A DNA stretch of 43,260 nt, from the NCBI GenBank assembly GCA_031428675.1, contig JANOYC010000173.1, positions 1-43,260 of the forward strand, given 5' to 3'. The notes beneath the pieces were generated by a model. The model was not told the origin of the DNA. It worked only from the letters and a program-made list of their open reading frames with translations, and did no database searches. The first letter of the stretch is position 1. Each line of letters opens with the position of its first letter. A program made the translations under genes and the position numbers. Source of the stretch: JANOYC01 sp031428675 (GTDB lineage: Bacteria > Actinomycetota > Actinomycetes > Actinomycetales > Microbacteriaceae). Positions 1 through 7,961 of this stretch are shown here, piece after piece.

Positions 1-75
1 GTACCCCGGGTGGGGTTCGAACCCACACTGGGACGATTTTAAGTCGTCTGCCTCTGCCGATTGGGCTACCGGGGC
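1..75 (-). tRNA. tRNA-Leu (anticodon UAA), short variable loop
   Basis: On the minus strand the bases fold as a cloverleaf. The acceptor stem is 69-75 against 3-9, with one G-U end pair. The anticodon stem is GACGA/TCGTC and the T arm is GTGGG-TTCGAAC-CCCAC. The seven-base anticodon loop CTTAAAA gives anticodon UAA, which reads the leucine codons UUA/UUG. The discriminator is A, as in leucine tRNAs, and the next base is C, so a CCA end may continue past the window edge. The variable region is only five bases (27-31), whereas bacterial tRNA-Leu normally carries a long variable arm. A TAGTGT hexamer at 82-87 is a likely own -10 box. Confidence 0.85.
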
Positions 76-81
76 CCGGTC

Positions 82-87
82 ACACTA
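82..87 (-). promoter_or_regulatory. -10 box of tRNA-Leu
   Basis: TAGTGT on the minus strand, six bases before tRNA position 1, in the same spacing as the -10 boxes of leaderless genes here. I see no good TTGACA-like -35; the tandem 15-bp repeats occupy that position. Confidence 0.5.
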
Positions 88-129
88 GCGCTGACGTCTG
101 GAGCGCTGACGTCTCGAGCGCTGACGTCA
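87..129. repeat. Three tandem 15-bp repeats between ndh and tRNA-Leu
   Basis: The unit AGCGCTGACGTCTSG occurs at 87-101 and 102-116, and a third copy, cut to 13 bases with a T-to-A change at its end, at 117-129. Each unit holds the palindromes AGCGCT and GACGTC. The third copy runs into the ndh stop codon (127-129), and the first touches the tRNA-Leu -10 box. The array therefore fills the whole ndh/tRNA gap. Confidence 0.9.
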
Positions 130-1446
130 CGCCTTCGGGCGCGAGGCGAACTCCTCGAATGCGGCGCGCGGGTTGTCGCGGGCCTCGAGCCCGACAACAT
201 CGCGACCGAGCACGAGGGACATCGCCCAGTTTCCGAAGACGCGGATCTTACGCTCCCACATCGGGATGGCAAGGCCGTGGTAGCCGCGGTGCATGACCCA
301 TGCAAGCGGACCCTTCACTGCGAACTTGCCGGACTGGAATGCACCGTGGCCGAGACCGAGGCCCGCGACGGCACCGAGATTCTTGTGAATGTAGTCCTTG
401 GGCGTTTCGCCCCGGAGCACGGCGGTGATGTTCTTCGCCATGAGCTTGCCCTGACGCACCGCGTGCTGGGCGTTCGGAACGCAGAATCCGCCGACGCCCT
501 TTCCCGTCAGGTCGGGGGTCGCACTCACGTCACCCGCGCCCCACGCGTCGACGATCACGCCATCGTCATTGATGACGCGGAGATCTGCCTGCACGCGCAA
601 ACGACCGCGTTCTTCGGCCGGGAGGTCGGTGTTGCGAAGCATCGGGTTGGCCATGACGCCCGCGGTCCAAATGATGAGGTCCGATTCGAAGCTCTCACCG
701 GTCGACAATTCGATCTTTCCGCCCACGGCCGACTTGAGCTGCGTGTCGAGGTGCACTTCGGCACCACGCTGGGCGAGGTTCTTCAGCACCCAATAGCTCG
801 TCTCGAGCGACACCTCGGGCATGATCCGCCCCATCGCTTCGATGAGGTGGAAGTGGGTGTCGTCAAACGAGATGGACGGGTACAGCGACACGAGCGAGGA
901 GGCGAGGCTGCGCAACTCGCCGAACACCTCGATGCCCGCGAAACCGCCGCCGACAACAACGACGGTCAGCAGGCGGTCACGCTCGGGACCGGCAGGAAGG
1001 TTGGATGCCCGGTCGAAGTTGGCGATGAGTCGATCGCGCACAGCAACCGCTTCTTCGATGTTCTTCAGCCCGATAGCCTCGTCGGCGACACCGGGGATCG
1101 GGAAGGTGCGCGAAACGGCGCCCGCGGTGACCACCACGATGTCGTACGACAACTCCCACGGCTCTCCGACGGCCGGGGTGATCGTCGCCGTCTTCGATGC
1201 GTGATTGATGCCCGTGACCCGCGCTGTGATGACATTCGTGCGCTTGAGGTGCTTGCGATGCGCGACGACTGCGTGGCGGGGCTCGATCGTTCCCGCCGCT
1301 ACCTCAGGGAGGAAGGGCTGGTAGGTCATGTATGGGAGCGGATCAACCATCGTGACCTCGGCCTCACCCGCGAAAAGTTGCTTTTCGAGCTTGAGGGCGG
1401 TGTAGAAACCGGCGTAGCCGCCGCCGACGATCAGGATTTTGGGCAC
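127..1446 (-). CDS. ndh: Type II NADH dehydrogenase (NDH-2)
   Basis: Single-subunit, non-proton-pumping NADH:quinone oxidoreductase of the membrane surface that feeds electrons from NADH into the menaquinone pool. The 439-residue protein has the two dinucleotide-binding folds of the family: an FAD-binding GGGYAG at residues 8-13 right at the N-terminus, and an NADH-binding GGGFAG near 166-171. The WTAGV and GAGDVS segments that contact FAD follow. Length is normal for actinobacterial Ndh. The GTG at 1446 is chosen because FAD-binding begins at once and AGGAGA lies ahead at SD distance; longer reading upstream is antisense-like sequence with no homology. It sits 37 bases downstream of the subtilase gene and may be read from it or from its own promoter. 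Confidence 0.93.
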   Translation of the reverse strand: MPKILIVGGGYAGFYTALKLEKQLFAGEAEVTMVDPLPYMTYQPFLPEVAAGTIEPRHAVVAHRKHLKRTNVITARVTGINHASKTATITPAVGEPWELSYDIVVVTAGAVSRTFPIPGVADEAIGLKNIEEAVAVRDRLIANFDRASNLPAGPERDRLLTVVVVGGGFAGIEVFGELRSLASSLVSLYPSISFDDTHFHLIEAMGRIMPEVSLETSYWVLKNLAQRGAEVHLDTQLKSAVGGKIELSTGESFESDLIIWTAGVMANPMLRNTDLPAEERGRLRVQADLRVINDDGVIVDAWGAGDVSATPDLTGKGVGGFCVPNAQHAVRQGKLMAKNITAVLRGETPKDYIHKNLGAVAGLGLGHGAFQSGKFAVKGPLAWVMHRGYHGLAIPMWERKIRVFGNWAMSLVLGRDVVGLEARDNPRAAFEEFASRPKA

Positions 1447-1483
1447 GAGTGAGGTTCTCCTAGGCTTAAAGTCAGCCCCCAAT

Positions 1484-2752
1484 CTACCGCGAAGGTGGCG
1501 TGGATCTGAAATGACGCAGAGCGGCGCGCATAAGCACGACGAGGGCGACTCCGAAAACGAGGAACACGGCGATCGGCACACCGGTGTCCCGCAATTGCCC
1601 GATGGTCGGCAGGAGGGTGCCCAGAGGGTTCCACGGACCGCTCGCTTCGATCGGCATTGGAGTGGTTTCTGGCGTGGGAGCCGTCGTCGGGGCCGGGCTG
1701 GCCTCCGCACGCCGATACAACCGGATCCACTCGCGCAAATCGCCCATCGGATTCGCCTCGACCGACTGAACGGGGTCGGCCACCGCCGCGGCAGCGTCGA
1801 CGGTGCCGAATCCGTAGATCGGATCCGGCCCCGGTTCTCCGGCATCCCGTGCCGTGTCGATGATGCGGTTGATGACATTCGCCGCGTCGAGTTCCGGATG
1901 CGCCGCGCGGATCAACGCGACGACCCCCGACACGATCGGGGTCGAGCCGCTGGTTCCGTTCCACAGTGCGTGGCCGCCCCCCGGTGTGGCTCCTACAAGC
2001 TCTTCACTCGGGGCCGCGACGCCGATGGTGATGCCCTGGGATGATGCGTCGAAACTCGCCTCTCCGCTGCGATCGAGGCCCGCGACCGTGAGAACGCCGG
2101 GCATCGTCGCCGGTGCTCCGACCTCGGTCGTGCCGCTGGCCCGATTACCAGCCGCAGCAACGATCACGACGTCGTTCTCCATGGCGTAGAGGAAGGCGTC
2201 ATCCCAGCTCGTCGGCCACTCCGTCGTGTTGCGGGTGAGCGACATGTTGACCACATCGGCACCGTTGTCAACGGCCCAGCGCACGGCAGACGCTATCTGG
2301 TCGTCAGAGTTGATGGCGCTCACACCGAAGCCGATCGAGACCGACAGAATGTCGGCAAGGGGTGCCGCGCCGAGCACACCCGCGTCTTGACCACTTCCCC
2401 GTCCGGCGGCGAGGGACGCCACCATCGTGCCGTGATCCCTGCCTTCGAATCCCACGGGCTGTTGGCCGTTCGATGAGCCGACTCCTGAGAAGTCCGTGCC
2501 GTCGGTGACGGCTCCGCGAAGATCGGGGTGCGAGCCGTCGACACCGGTGTCGATGATGGCGATGGTGACGCCGGCACCGCGAGTGACCTCCCACGCGTCG
2601 CGGATTCCGTAGTCGTCGAGCCAATACTGGTAGTCCCGCACGATGTCGGCTTTCGCTGCCAATGGGGGTGCGGCAGCGGCGGCCATCGCCGAAACAGCGA
2701 TAACGGTCAATGCGCGCTGAGCGCTCAGCCGCGCTGTCGAGGTGCGGAACAT
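1484..2752 (-). CDS. Membrane-anchored subtilisin-like (S8, mycosin-type) serine protease
   Basis: Secreted serine protease held at the outer face of the membrane. The 422 residues contain a signal peptide (about 1-33, hydrophobic run after AQRALTVIAV) and a subtilase domain with Asp68 (IIDTGVDGSHPDL), His107 (RDHGTMVASLAAG), oxyanion Asn203 and Ser268 (NGTSGSTP). A Pro/Thr-rich linker (about 350-368) and a C-terminal transmembrane helix (about 391-411) with a short basic tail follow. This is the layout of mycosins, but no type VII secretion gene is in the window, so a mycosin role is not shown. The start at 2752 is fixed by GGAGG seven bases upstream, which makes the gene overlap the end of the DUF501 gene by 28 bases and suggests coupled translation. 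Its substrate is unknown. Confidence 0.88.
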   Translation of the reverse strand: MFRTSTARLSAQRALTVIAVSAMAAAAAPPLAAKADIVRDYQYWLDDYGIRDAWEVTRGAGVTIAIIDTGVDGSHPDLRGAVTDGTDFSGVGSSNGQQPVGFEGRDHGTMVASLAAGRGSGQDAGVLGAAPLADILSVSIGFGVSAINSDDQIASAVRWAVDNGADVVNMSLTRNTTEWPTSWDDAFLYAMENDVVIVAAAGNRASGTTEVGAPATMPGVLTVAGLDRSGEASFDASSQGITIGVAAPSEELVGATPGGGHALWNGTSGSTPIVSGVVALIRAAHPELDAANVINRIIDTARDAGEPGPDPIYGFGTVDAAAAVADPVQSVEANPMGDLREWIRLYRRAEASPAPTTAPTPETTPMPIEASGPWNPLGTLLPTIGQLRDTGVPIAVFLVFGVALVVLMRAALRHFRSTPPSR

Positions 2753-3237
2753 TCGCAGACCTCCGGGCTCCAAGCGCATCGCTCGAGCGCCCGATCGCCG
2801 ATCGGATTGAGTCCAGGCCCGGCGGCGAGGGCGTGCCCGACGAGCGCGTGCAGGCACTTCACCCGGGCGGGCATCCCTCCGGCCGACACGCCATCGAGCT
2901 CATCGACGACTTCGATGCTCTCCCGATCGGCGATATATGACTCGTGCGCGGCGGAATAGGCGGCCGCGATGTCGCCCTCGAGCAGAGCGGCGAGTTCGGG
3001 CATAACGGCGGTTGCTTCGAGCGTCGACACTGCCGCGGTCGCCGCGGGGTGGCTCAGATAGTAGAGAGTGGGAAACGGAGTGCCGTCGTCCAGCCGCGGT
3101 CGTGTCGCCACGACCGTCGGATTCCCGCACACGCAGCGCGCGGCTATTCCGATCACGTTGCGGGCTGGCCGTCCGAGCTGGGCGGAAACCGCCTCGATGT
3201 CCTGCGCGGTCGGCGGATCGAACGGCGGCCGAGTCAT
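2725..3237 (-). CDS. DUF501 family protein
   Basis: Conserved actinobacterial protein of unknown biochemical role, 170 residues, soluble. It shows the family hallmarks: CVCGNP near residue 36, PFPTLYYLSHP near 55, and a C-terminal block GGMPARVKCLHALVGH followed by GPGLNPIGD. The cysteines and histidine in CxCG and KCLHALVGH could bind metal, but this is inference. The start ATG at 3237 overlaps the stop of the upstream FtsB-like gene (ATGA), so the two are translationally coupled. The order eno, FtsB-like, DUF501 is widely conserved in actinobacteria, which links the protein loosely to cell-envelope or division functions. The TGA of this gene lies inside the subtilase coding region. Confidence 0.9.
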   Translation of the reverse strand: MTRPPFDPPTAQDIEAVSAQLGRPARNVIGIAARCVCGNPTVVATRPRLDDGTPFPTLYYLSHPAATAAVSTLEATAVMPELAALLEGDIAAAYSAAHESYIADRESIEVVDELDGVSAGGMPARVKCLHALVGHALAAGPGLNPIGDRALERCAWSPEVCECSAPRQRG

Positions 3238-3743
3238 GGTGTCCCCCCCGGCGCCTCGGTCGTCCCGATGTCGGATGCGGGCGCATCCGTCAGTCCGGCC
3301 GTCACCACAGACGCGAGCACGGATTGCACCCAGTCGACCCGCGTGGTCTGAATTGTGGTGCTGATGGGCGCGCCATCCTGAGTAGTGGCGGTTCGTCCAT
3401 CGTCGATGACGAGATAACTGAACTCCCCCGGATACACGTAGAGCAAACGGTCGCGGGCTTGAGCCTCGATGTAGGCGGGGTCGCCCCACCGGGCGACTTC
3501 CTCTTCGAGGTCATCGACAGCGTTCTTCTGCTCGTCGACCGAGTGACGCAATTCCTGCAATTGCTGTTGCTGCTCGAGGAGAATGCGCAGACCCGGGGCA
3601 AGAACTATCACACTGAGGACGACGAGCCCGAGAGCGGTGAGCGTGAATCCGGACAACCGGATGTTGCGCAACCAGCTCTCGGGCGCCGTCTCCATCTGCG
3701 GAAGGGCGACCGGAACGCGCGTCGTCTTCTGCCGTCGAACCAT
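3234..3743 (-). CDS. Septum formation initiator family protein (FtsB/DivIC-like)
   Basis: Bitopic division protein of the FtsB/DivIC family, expected to join FtsL and FtsQ in the divisome. The 169 residues run from a short basic cytoplasmic tail through one transmembrane helix (about 31-50) to a coiled coil rich in Gln and Glu (about 52-86). Next comes the family signature WGDPAYIEAQARDRLLYVYPGE, here split as WGDPAYIEAQ and ARDRLLYVYPGE, and a longer Thr-rich extracytoplasmic tail. The tail beyond residue 115 is low in complexity and less typical. There is no SD; TAGGGT lies six bases before the ATG, so the message is probably leaderless and starts a FtsB-DUF501-protease unit. Confidence 0.88.
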   Translation of the reverse strand: MVRRQKTTRVPVALPQMETAPESWLRNIRLSGFTLTALGLVVLSVIVLAPGLRILLEQQQQLQELRHSVDEQKNAVDDLEEEVARWGDPAYIEAQARDRLLYVYPGEFSYLVIDDGRTATTQDGAPISTTIQTTRVDWVQSVLASVVTAGLTDAPASDIGTTEAPGGTP

Positions 3744-3749
3744 ACAGCG

Positions 3750-3755
3750 ACCCTA
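3750..3755 (-). promoter_or_regulatory. -10 box, leaderless start of the FtsB-like gene
   Basis: TAGGGT on the minus strand, followed by six bases and then the ATG. No Shine-Dalgarno is present. The box lies in the 30-base gap after eno, so this unit can be transcribed apart from eno. Confidence 0.6.
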
Positions 3756-3773
3756 AGCGACGACCCGGGGAGA

Positions 3774-5054
3774 CTACCCCTGGAAACGCGGGAAGGCGCT
3801 GCGGCCGGCGTACAGCGCGGCGTCGCCGAGCTCTTCTTCAATGCGCAGGAGCTGGTTGTACTTGGCAACCCGCTCCGAACGCGCCGGGGCGCCCGTCTTG
3901 ATCTGCCCGCAGTCTGTCGCGACCGCGAGGTCGGCGATCGTGGTGTCTTCGGTCTCACCCGAGCGGTGCGAGAGCACGGCAGTGTAGCCGCTGCGCTGCG
4001 CGAGCGCGACCGCATCGAGGGTCTCGGTGAGAGTACCGATCTGGTTGACCTTGATGAGGATCGAGTTGGCCGTGCCCACCGAGATGCCCTTGGCGAGACG
4101 CTGCGGGTTGGTCACGAAGAGGTCGTCGCCAACGAGCTGAACCTTCGAGCCGATCTCAGTGGTGAGCTGCGCCCAGCCCTCCCAGTCGTCTTCGGCGATC
4201 GGGTCTTCGATCGTCACGAGCGGGAATGCGTCGACGAGCTCGGCGTAGTAGGCCGACATGTCGGCCGAACTCTTCTTCGCACCTTCGAAGGTGTACGAAC
4301 CATTAGCGAAGAATTCGGTGGATGCGACGTCCAAGCCCAGCGCGATGTCCTTGCCCGGAGTGAAGCCGGCCTTCTCAATCGCTTCCATGAGCAATTCGAG
4401 GGCGGCGCGGTTGCTGTCGAGGTTCGGCGCGAAACCGCCCTCGTCGCCGAGTCCCGTGGAGAGGCCCTTCTTGTTGAGCAGGCTCTTGAGCGCGTGGTAA
4501 GTCTCGACTCCCCACCGCAGGCCCTCACTGAAGGTGTCTGCGCCGTGAGGCAGGATCATGAACTCCTGGATGTCGACGTTGCTGTCGGCGTGCGATCCGC
4601 CGTTGATGACGTTGAGCATGGGAACAGGCAGTGTGTGCGCGTTCGGTCCACCGATGTAGCGGAACAGTGGGAGGTCGGCGGCATCCGCAGCGGCGCGAGC
4701 AACGGCAAGGGAGACGCCCAGGATCGCGTTGGCGCCGAGCTTCTTCTTGTTGTCCGTTCCGTCCAGATCGATGAGCGTCTGGTCGATGACGCGCTGCTCC
4801 GAGGCCTCCAGGCCGACGATGGCGGGGCCAAGCTCGTCGAGCACGGCGTCGACCGCCTTCTGGACGCCCTTTCCGAGGTAGCGCGATTTGTCGCCGTCGC
4901 GGAGTTCGTACGCCTCGAAGGCACCGGTCGAGGCGCCGGACGGAACTGCGGCCCGCGAGACGGTGCCATCGTCGAGCAGTACTTCGACCTCAACCGTTGG
5001 GTTGCCCCGGGAGTCAAGAATTTCACGGGCGCCAACGGCCTCGATCACAGCCAC
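3774..5054 (-). CDS. eno: Enolase (phosphopyruvate hydratase)
   Basis: Glycolytic enzyme that interconverts 2-phosphoglycerate and phosphoenolpyruvate. The 426-residue length is standard. Visible family motifs are SGASTGAFEAYELRDGD near residue 38, the metal ligands in GLDVASTEF and VTIEDPIAEDDWEGW, GDDLFVTNPQR, the catalytic lysine region KVNQIGTLTET, and the signature SHRSGETEDTTIADLAVA. The GTG start at 5054 has AAGGAG eight bases upstream, one of the clearest SDs in the window, in keeping with a highly expressed gene. It is followed 30 bases later by the FtsB-like gene, the usual actinobacterial order. Confidence 0.98.
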   Translation of the reverse strand: MAVIEAVGAREILDSRGNPTVEVEVLLDDGTVSRAAVPSGASTGAFEAYELRDGDKSRYLGKGVQKAVDAVLDELGPAIVGLEASEQRVIDQTLIDLDGTDNKKKLGANAILGVSLAVARAAADAADLPLFRYIGGPNAHTLPVPMLNVINGGSHADSNVDIQEFMILPHGADTFSEGLRWGVETYHALKSLLNKKGLSTGLGDEGGFAPNLDSNRAALELLMEAIEKAGFTPGKDIALGLDVASTEFFANGSYTFEGAKKSSADMSAYYAELVDAFPLVTIEDPIAEDDWEGWAQLTTEIGSKVQLVGDDLFVTNPQRLAKGISVGTANSILIKVNQIGTLTETLDAVALAQRSGYTAVLSHRSGETEDTTIADLAVATDCGQIKTGAPARSERVAKYNQLLRIEEELGDAALYAGRSAFPRFQG

Positions 5055-5113
5055 GATGGAATCTCCTTCAGAAGTGGTGGGGTGGGATGTCCGTTAGGCA
5101 TCCTACCGCTGGG

Positions 5114-6397
5114 CTAGTCGGCGAGGTCGCGCAGATCGAGGTCGCTCACCGATCGCGTACCTGCGTTGACGAACGCGAAACGGGTAAAGCCGGCTGCCGC
5201 GAGCGCCTCGAGCGTGCCCTTAGCATTCTTTGTGCGCCGCTCCAATCGCACTCGCGCTCCGCCCTTGATCAGCTCGGACTTGAGCGACGCGAGCGTCGCA
5301 TCACTCGCCTTGTCATGGATGAGTGCGACGGCATCCGCGGCGCGCGTGTCGGGCACGTCGACAAGGTCGACGATGCGCTCGAACCCAATCGAGAAGCCAG
5401 TCGCCGGCACATCGTGGCCGAGGAAGCGTCCGATCATCCCGTCATAGCGACCGCCGCCACCCAACGAGTACGACAGCTCGGGATGCGCGATCTCGAAGAT
5501 GGTTCCGGTGTAATAGCCCATGCCGCGCACGAGGAACGGGTCGAACTCGATCGGCGCGGTATGCGCGTTCGTCGTCGCCTGCACTGCCTCGCCGATGGCA
5601 GCGAGCTCGTCGATCACGGCTGCATCGACGCCAGCGGGAAGCGACGCTGCGATCGACTCGCGGTCGAAGGGCGCAGCAGAGGTCGTCGGTTTCTGGAAGA
5701 ACGCCTCGAGCGCATCGACAGCGGTCGCGGTGGCTCCCCGATCGCGCAATTCAGCGATGACGCCCGCGTCGGCGATCTTGTCGCGCTTGTCGATGGTGAT
5801 GAGCACCCAGTCGAATTCCTCGGCAGCGAAACCGAACACGTCGAGCATGCCGGTCAGCAACCGTCGGTCATTGATGCGAATCGTGGTGCCGGGAAGCCCG
5901 AGTGCCGCGAGGGTTGCCAGCGTCGCCGTGATGAGTTCGACCTCGGCGAGCGGCCCCGCCTCGCCGATGATGTCGATGTCACATTGCATGAACTGGCGGA
6001 AGCGACCCCTCTGCGGTCGTTCGGCCCGCCACACTGGTGCAATCTGGATAGCGCGAAACACCGTCGGCAAGTCGGCGCGGTGGCTGGCATAGAACCGTGC
6101 GAGCGGAACAGTCAGGTCGAACCGCAGCCCGAGGTCTGCCAGATCGAGCGGGTCGGTCGCTTTCTGCATGTCGTCGGTCGTGAGTCCGCGCTTGAGCACG
6201 CCGAACGCGAGCTTCTCGTTGTCGCCGCCAAGCCCGGCGTGAAGCCGGGAACTGTCTTCCATGACGGGCGTTTCGATCTCATCGAAGCCGTGCGCGCGAT
6301 ACGTCTGACGAATCACGCCAAGAATACGTTCACGTCTCGCTTTGTCGTCGGGGAGGAAATCGCGCATTCCGCGCGGCGGATTTACCGGTGAAGCCAT
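5114..6397 (-). CDS. hisS: Histidyl-tRNA synthetase
   Basis: Charges tRNA-His with histidine in the cytoplasm. The class II catalytic core is visible: the N-terminal PPRGMRDFLPDD, motif 2 with RPQRGRFRQFMQCDIDIIGE, and the histidine-specific GGGRYDGMIGRFLG with FSIGFERI as motif 3. A compact anticodon-binding domain of about 90 residues ends the 427-residue protein. Length is normal. The ATG at 6397 has a purine-rich GGGAAG upstream, which overlaps an AAGAAT hexamer six bases ahead, so SD-led and leaderless starts are both possible. Only 14 bases separate it from mazG, so both probably belong to one transcript. Its position between mazG and eno differs from the mycobacterial order I remember. 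Confidence 0.96.
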   Translation of the reverse strand: MASPVNPPRGMRDFLPDDKARRERILGVIRQTYRAHGFDEIETPVMEDSSRLHAGLGGDNEKLAFGVLKRGLTTDDMQKATDPLDLADLGLRFDLTVPLARFYASHRADLPTVFRAIQIAPVWRAERPQRGRFRQFMQCDIDIIGEAGPLAEVELITATLATLAALGLPGTTIRINDRRLLTGMLDVFGFAAEEFDWVLITIDKRDKIADAGVIAELRDRGATATAVDALEAFFQKPTTSAAPFDRESIAASLPAGVDAAVIDELAAIGEAVQATTNAHTAPIEFDPFLVRGMGYYTGTIFEIAHPELSYSLGGGGRYDGMIGRFLGHDVPATGFSIGFERIVDLVDVPDTRAADAVALIHDKASDATLASLKSELIKGGARVRLERRTKNAKGTLEALAAAGFTRFAFVNAGTRSVSDLDLRDLAD

Positions 6398-6411
6398 TGC
6401 TCGATTCTTCC

Positions 6412-7074
6412 CTACCCGGCGGCTTCGCGATCCCGGATCTCGGTCTGCAGACGTCGAAGCGTCGTGCGCAAGGCGCGTTCGGCATCCAGCCCTGTGGCCT
6501 TCGCCGACGACACGATGGATAGCAGCAGGGGACCGAGTTCGTCTTCGGTAGTCACCGCCACCACCGTCGAATCGGGTGTCGCGATCGGAGTCACGCCGAC
6601 CTTGTGGGCGCGCCCCAGCAGCTTGTCGGCGAGCGAGAGGGCGGGCATGCCTTGCGGAATGCCGTCGAGCACGCTCGTGCGGCCAGGCTTCTCCGCCGAC
6701 TTCAGGTCGTCCCAGACTGCCATCACGTCGTCTGCGGTCTCGGCGACCGCGGAGCCGAAGACGTGCGGATGGCGGCCGATCATCTTCGCCGTCATGTGTG
6801 CCGCGACATCTTCGAGAGTGAAGCCCTCCCCCGGTGTGTTTGAGGCGATGTCGGAATGGAAGATCACCTGGTAGAGCACGTCGCCGAGCTCTTCGATCAT
6901 CTCCTCGCGATTGCCCGATTCGAGGGCATCGATAAGTTCGTACGTTTCCTCGACGAGGTACTGCACGAGCGACTCATGGGTTTGTTCCCGGTCCCATGCG
7001 CATCCGCCGGGAGCGCGCAATCGCGTGAGCACGGCGATGAGTTCTTCGAGCTTCGGATGCGCGGACTCGACCAT
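6412..7074 (-). CDS. mazG: Nucleoside triphosphate pyrophosphohydrolase MazG
   Basis: House-cleaning enzyme that hydrolyses (d)NTPs, including damaged ones, to monophosphate and pyrophosphate. The 220-residue protein has the MazG fold signatures: GGCAWDREQTHESL near residue 23 (usually CPWD, here CAWD), the metal-binding EETYEL and EELGDVLYQVIFHS, and KMIGRHPHVFG near 98. The C-terminal half is the less conserved second domain found in long MazG forms. The start at 7074 was chosen because both a GGATGGAG purine tract and a CAGGAT hexamer six bases upstream point to it; an in-frame ATG at 7092 is less likely. It is divergent from the CAAX protease gene. Confidence 0.92.
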   Translation of the reverse strand: MVESAHPKLEELIAVLTRLRAPGGCAWDREQTHESLVQYLVEETYELIDALESGNREEMIEELGDVLYQVIFHSDIASNTPGEGFTLEDVAAHMTAKMIGRHPHVFGSAVAETADDVMAVWDDLKSAEKPGRTSVLDGIPQGMPALSLADKLLGRAHKVGVTPIATPDSTVVAVTTEDELGPLLLSIVSSAKATGLDAERALRTTLRRLQTEIRDREAAG

Positions 7075-7150
7075 TGCTCCATCCTGCCGCATCGAGTTCG
7101 CAGGTTCCCGTTGCCCGATAGATGCCGTGACCGCGAGAGACAATGTCACG

Positions 7151-7897
7151 GTGCAATTGGCCCTATTGTCCCTGTTTCTCCTCGTCGTCGCGTTCCTCGT
7201 CATGCGCACGGTCTCTCGCGAGCGCAAGGAGTACGCGCGTTTCAAGCGGCTGCGCACCACGGATGCTCGGCAGCGGGTGTATCGAAAGTGGCTGAAGGAG
7301 TCGTTCCTGATGTTCGGCGGGCTCTCGGCCGTGGTGCTCCTTGCTGTCGCGCCGCTCGTGCCGTCGACTCTCGCGGATACGCGTGCTTGGGCGCCAATCG
7401 CCACGATCGTGGAGGCGGTGCACGGCGACCTCGGCACCGTGATCGTGGTTGGTCTCGGCGTGGCGGTCGCTGCCCTCCTCATCCTGCCGGTCATCGTGCT
7501 CCGGGCGCATATCGACGACATTCCGAAGGTCGGCGACATCGGTGCCCTCATTCCGCGCAATGGCGCCGAGATCCGCTACGGTGCCGGGCTCGCCATCAAC
7601 GCTGGAGTGTTCGAGGAGATGCTGTTTCGGCTCGCGATACCGGCTTTGGTCTTCGGCATCACCGGAAACGGCCCGTTGTCGTTCGTGATTGCAACCATCC
7701 TTTTCGGGTTGCTGCACAGCTACCAGGGGTCAATCGGAGTGGTAGCGACGTTCATTCTCGGCCTCGCATTCTCCTTGACGTACGTTCTCTCTGGGTCGAT
7801 CCTGCTCGCGATCGGGCTGCACATGCTGATCGATCTGCGTTCGCTCGTGTTGATCCCGCTCGTCGTGCAGCGCGACGTGCGGGCCAAAAGTCCCTGA
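7151..7897 (+). CDS. CPBP (CAAX/Abi-like) family intramembrane metalloprotease
   Basis: Polytopic membrane protein of the CPBP family, related to CAAX prenyl protease 2 and bacteriocin-immunity proteins. The 248 residues contain an N-terminal helix, a basic cytoplasmic segment and several further helices. The three family motifs are EEMLFR (Glu155, Glu156, Arg160), FGLLHSYQG (His189) and HMLID (His224, Asp228), so the catalytic set is complete. The natural substrate is unknown; nothing around it suggests a bacteriocin. The GTG at 7151 is preferred because GACAAT lies six bases upstream, the pattern of other genes here; a GTG at 7127 is the alternative. It stands alone as a plus-strand island in the minus-strand block, together with the dehydrogenase remnant behind it. 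Confidence 0.85.
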   Translation: MQLALLSLFLLVVAFLVMRTVSRERKEYARFKRLRTTDARQRVYRKWLKESFLMFGGLSAVVLLAVAPLVPSTLADTRAWAPIATIVEAVHGDLGTVIVVGLGVAVAALLILPVIVLRAHIDDIPKVGDIGALIPRNGAEIRYGAGLAINAGVFEEMLFRLAIPALVFGITGNGPLSFVIATILFGLLHSYQGSIGVVATFILGLAFSLTYVLSGSILLAIGLHMLIDLRSLVLIPLVVQRDVRAKSP

Positions 7898-7961
7898 CCG
7901 GCAATGTCGCGATCGTTCTAGTCTCGGCTCAGGATGCGAGCCACACGCAGTCCGTGGCGCG

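Noticed and set aside
61..1452. Long plus-strand frame antisense to ndh (463 codons)
   Set aside because: High-GC DNA keeps alternative frames open; it has Arg/Ala/His-rich composition, no motif, and lies fully over the well-supported ndh.
3012..5117. Plus-strand frame of 701 codons over eno and the FtsB-like gene
   Set aside because: Antisense to genes with clear catalytic motifs; no domain or start signal of its own.
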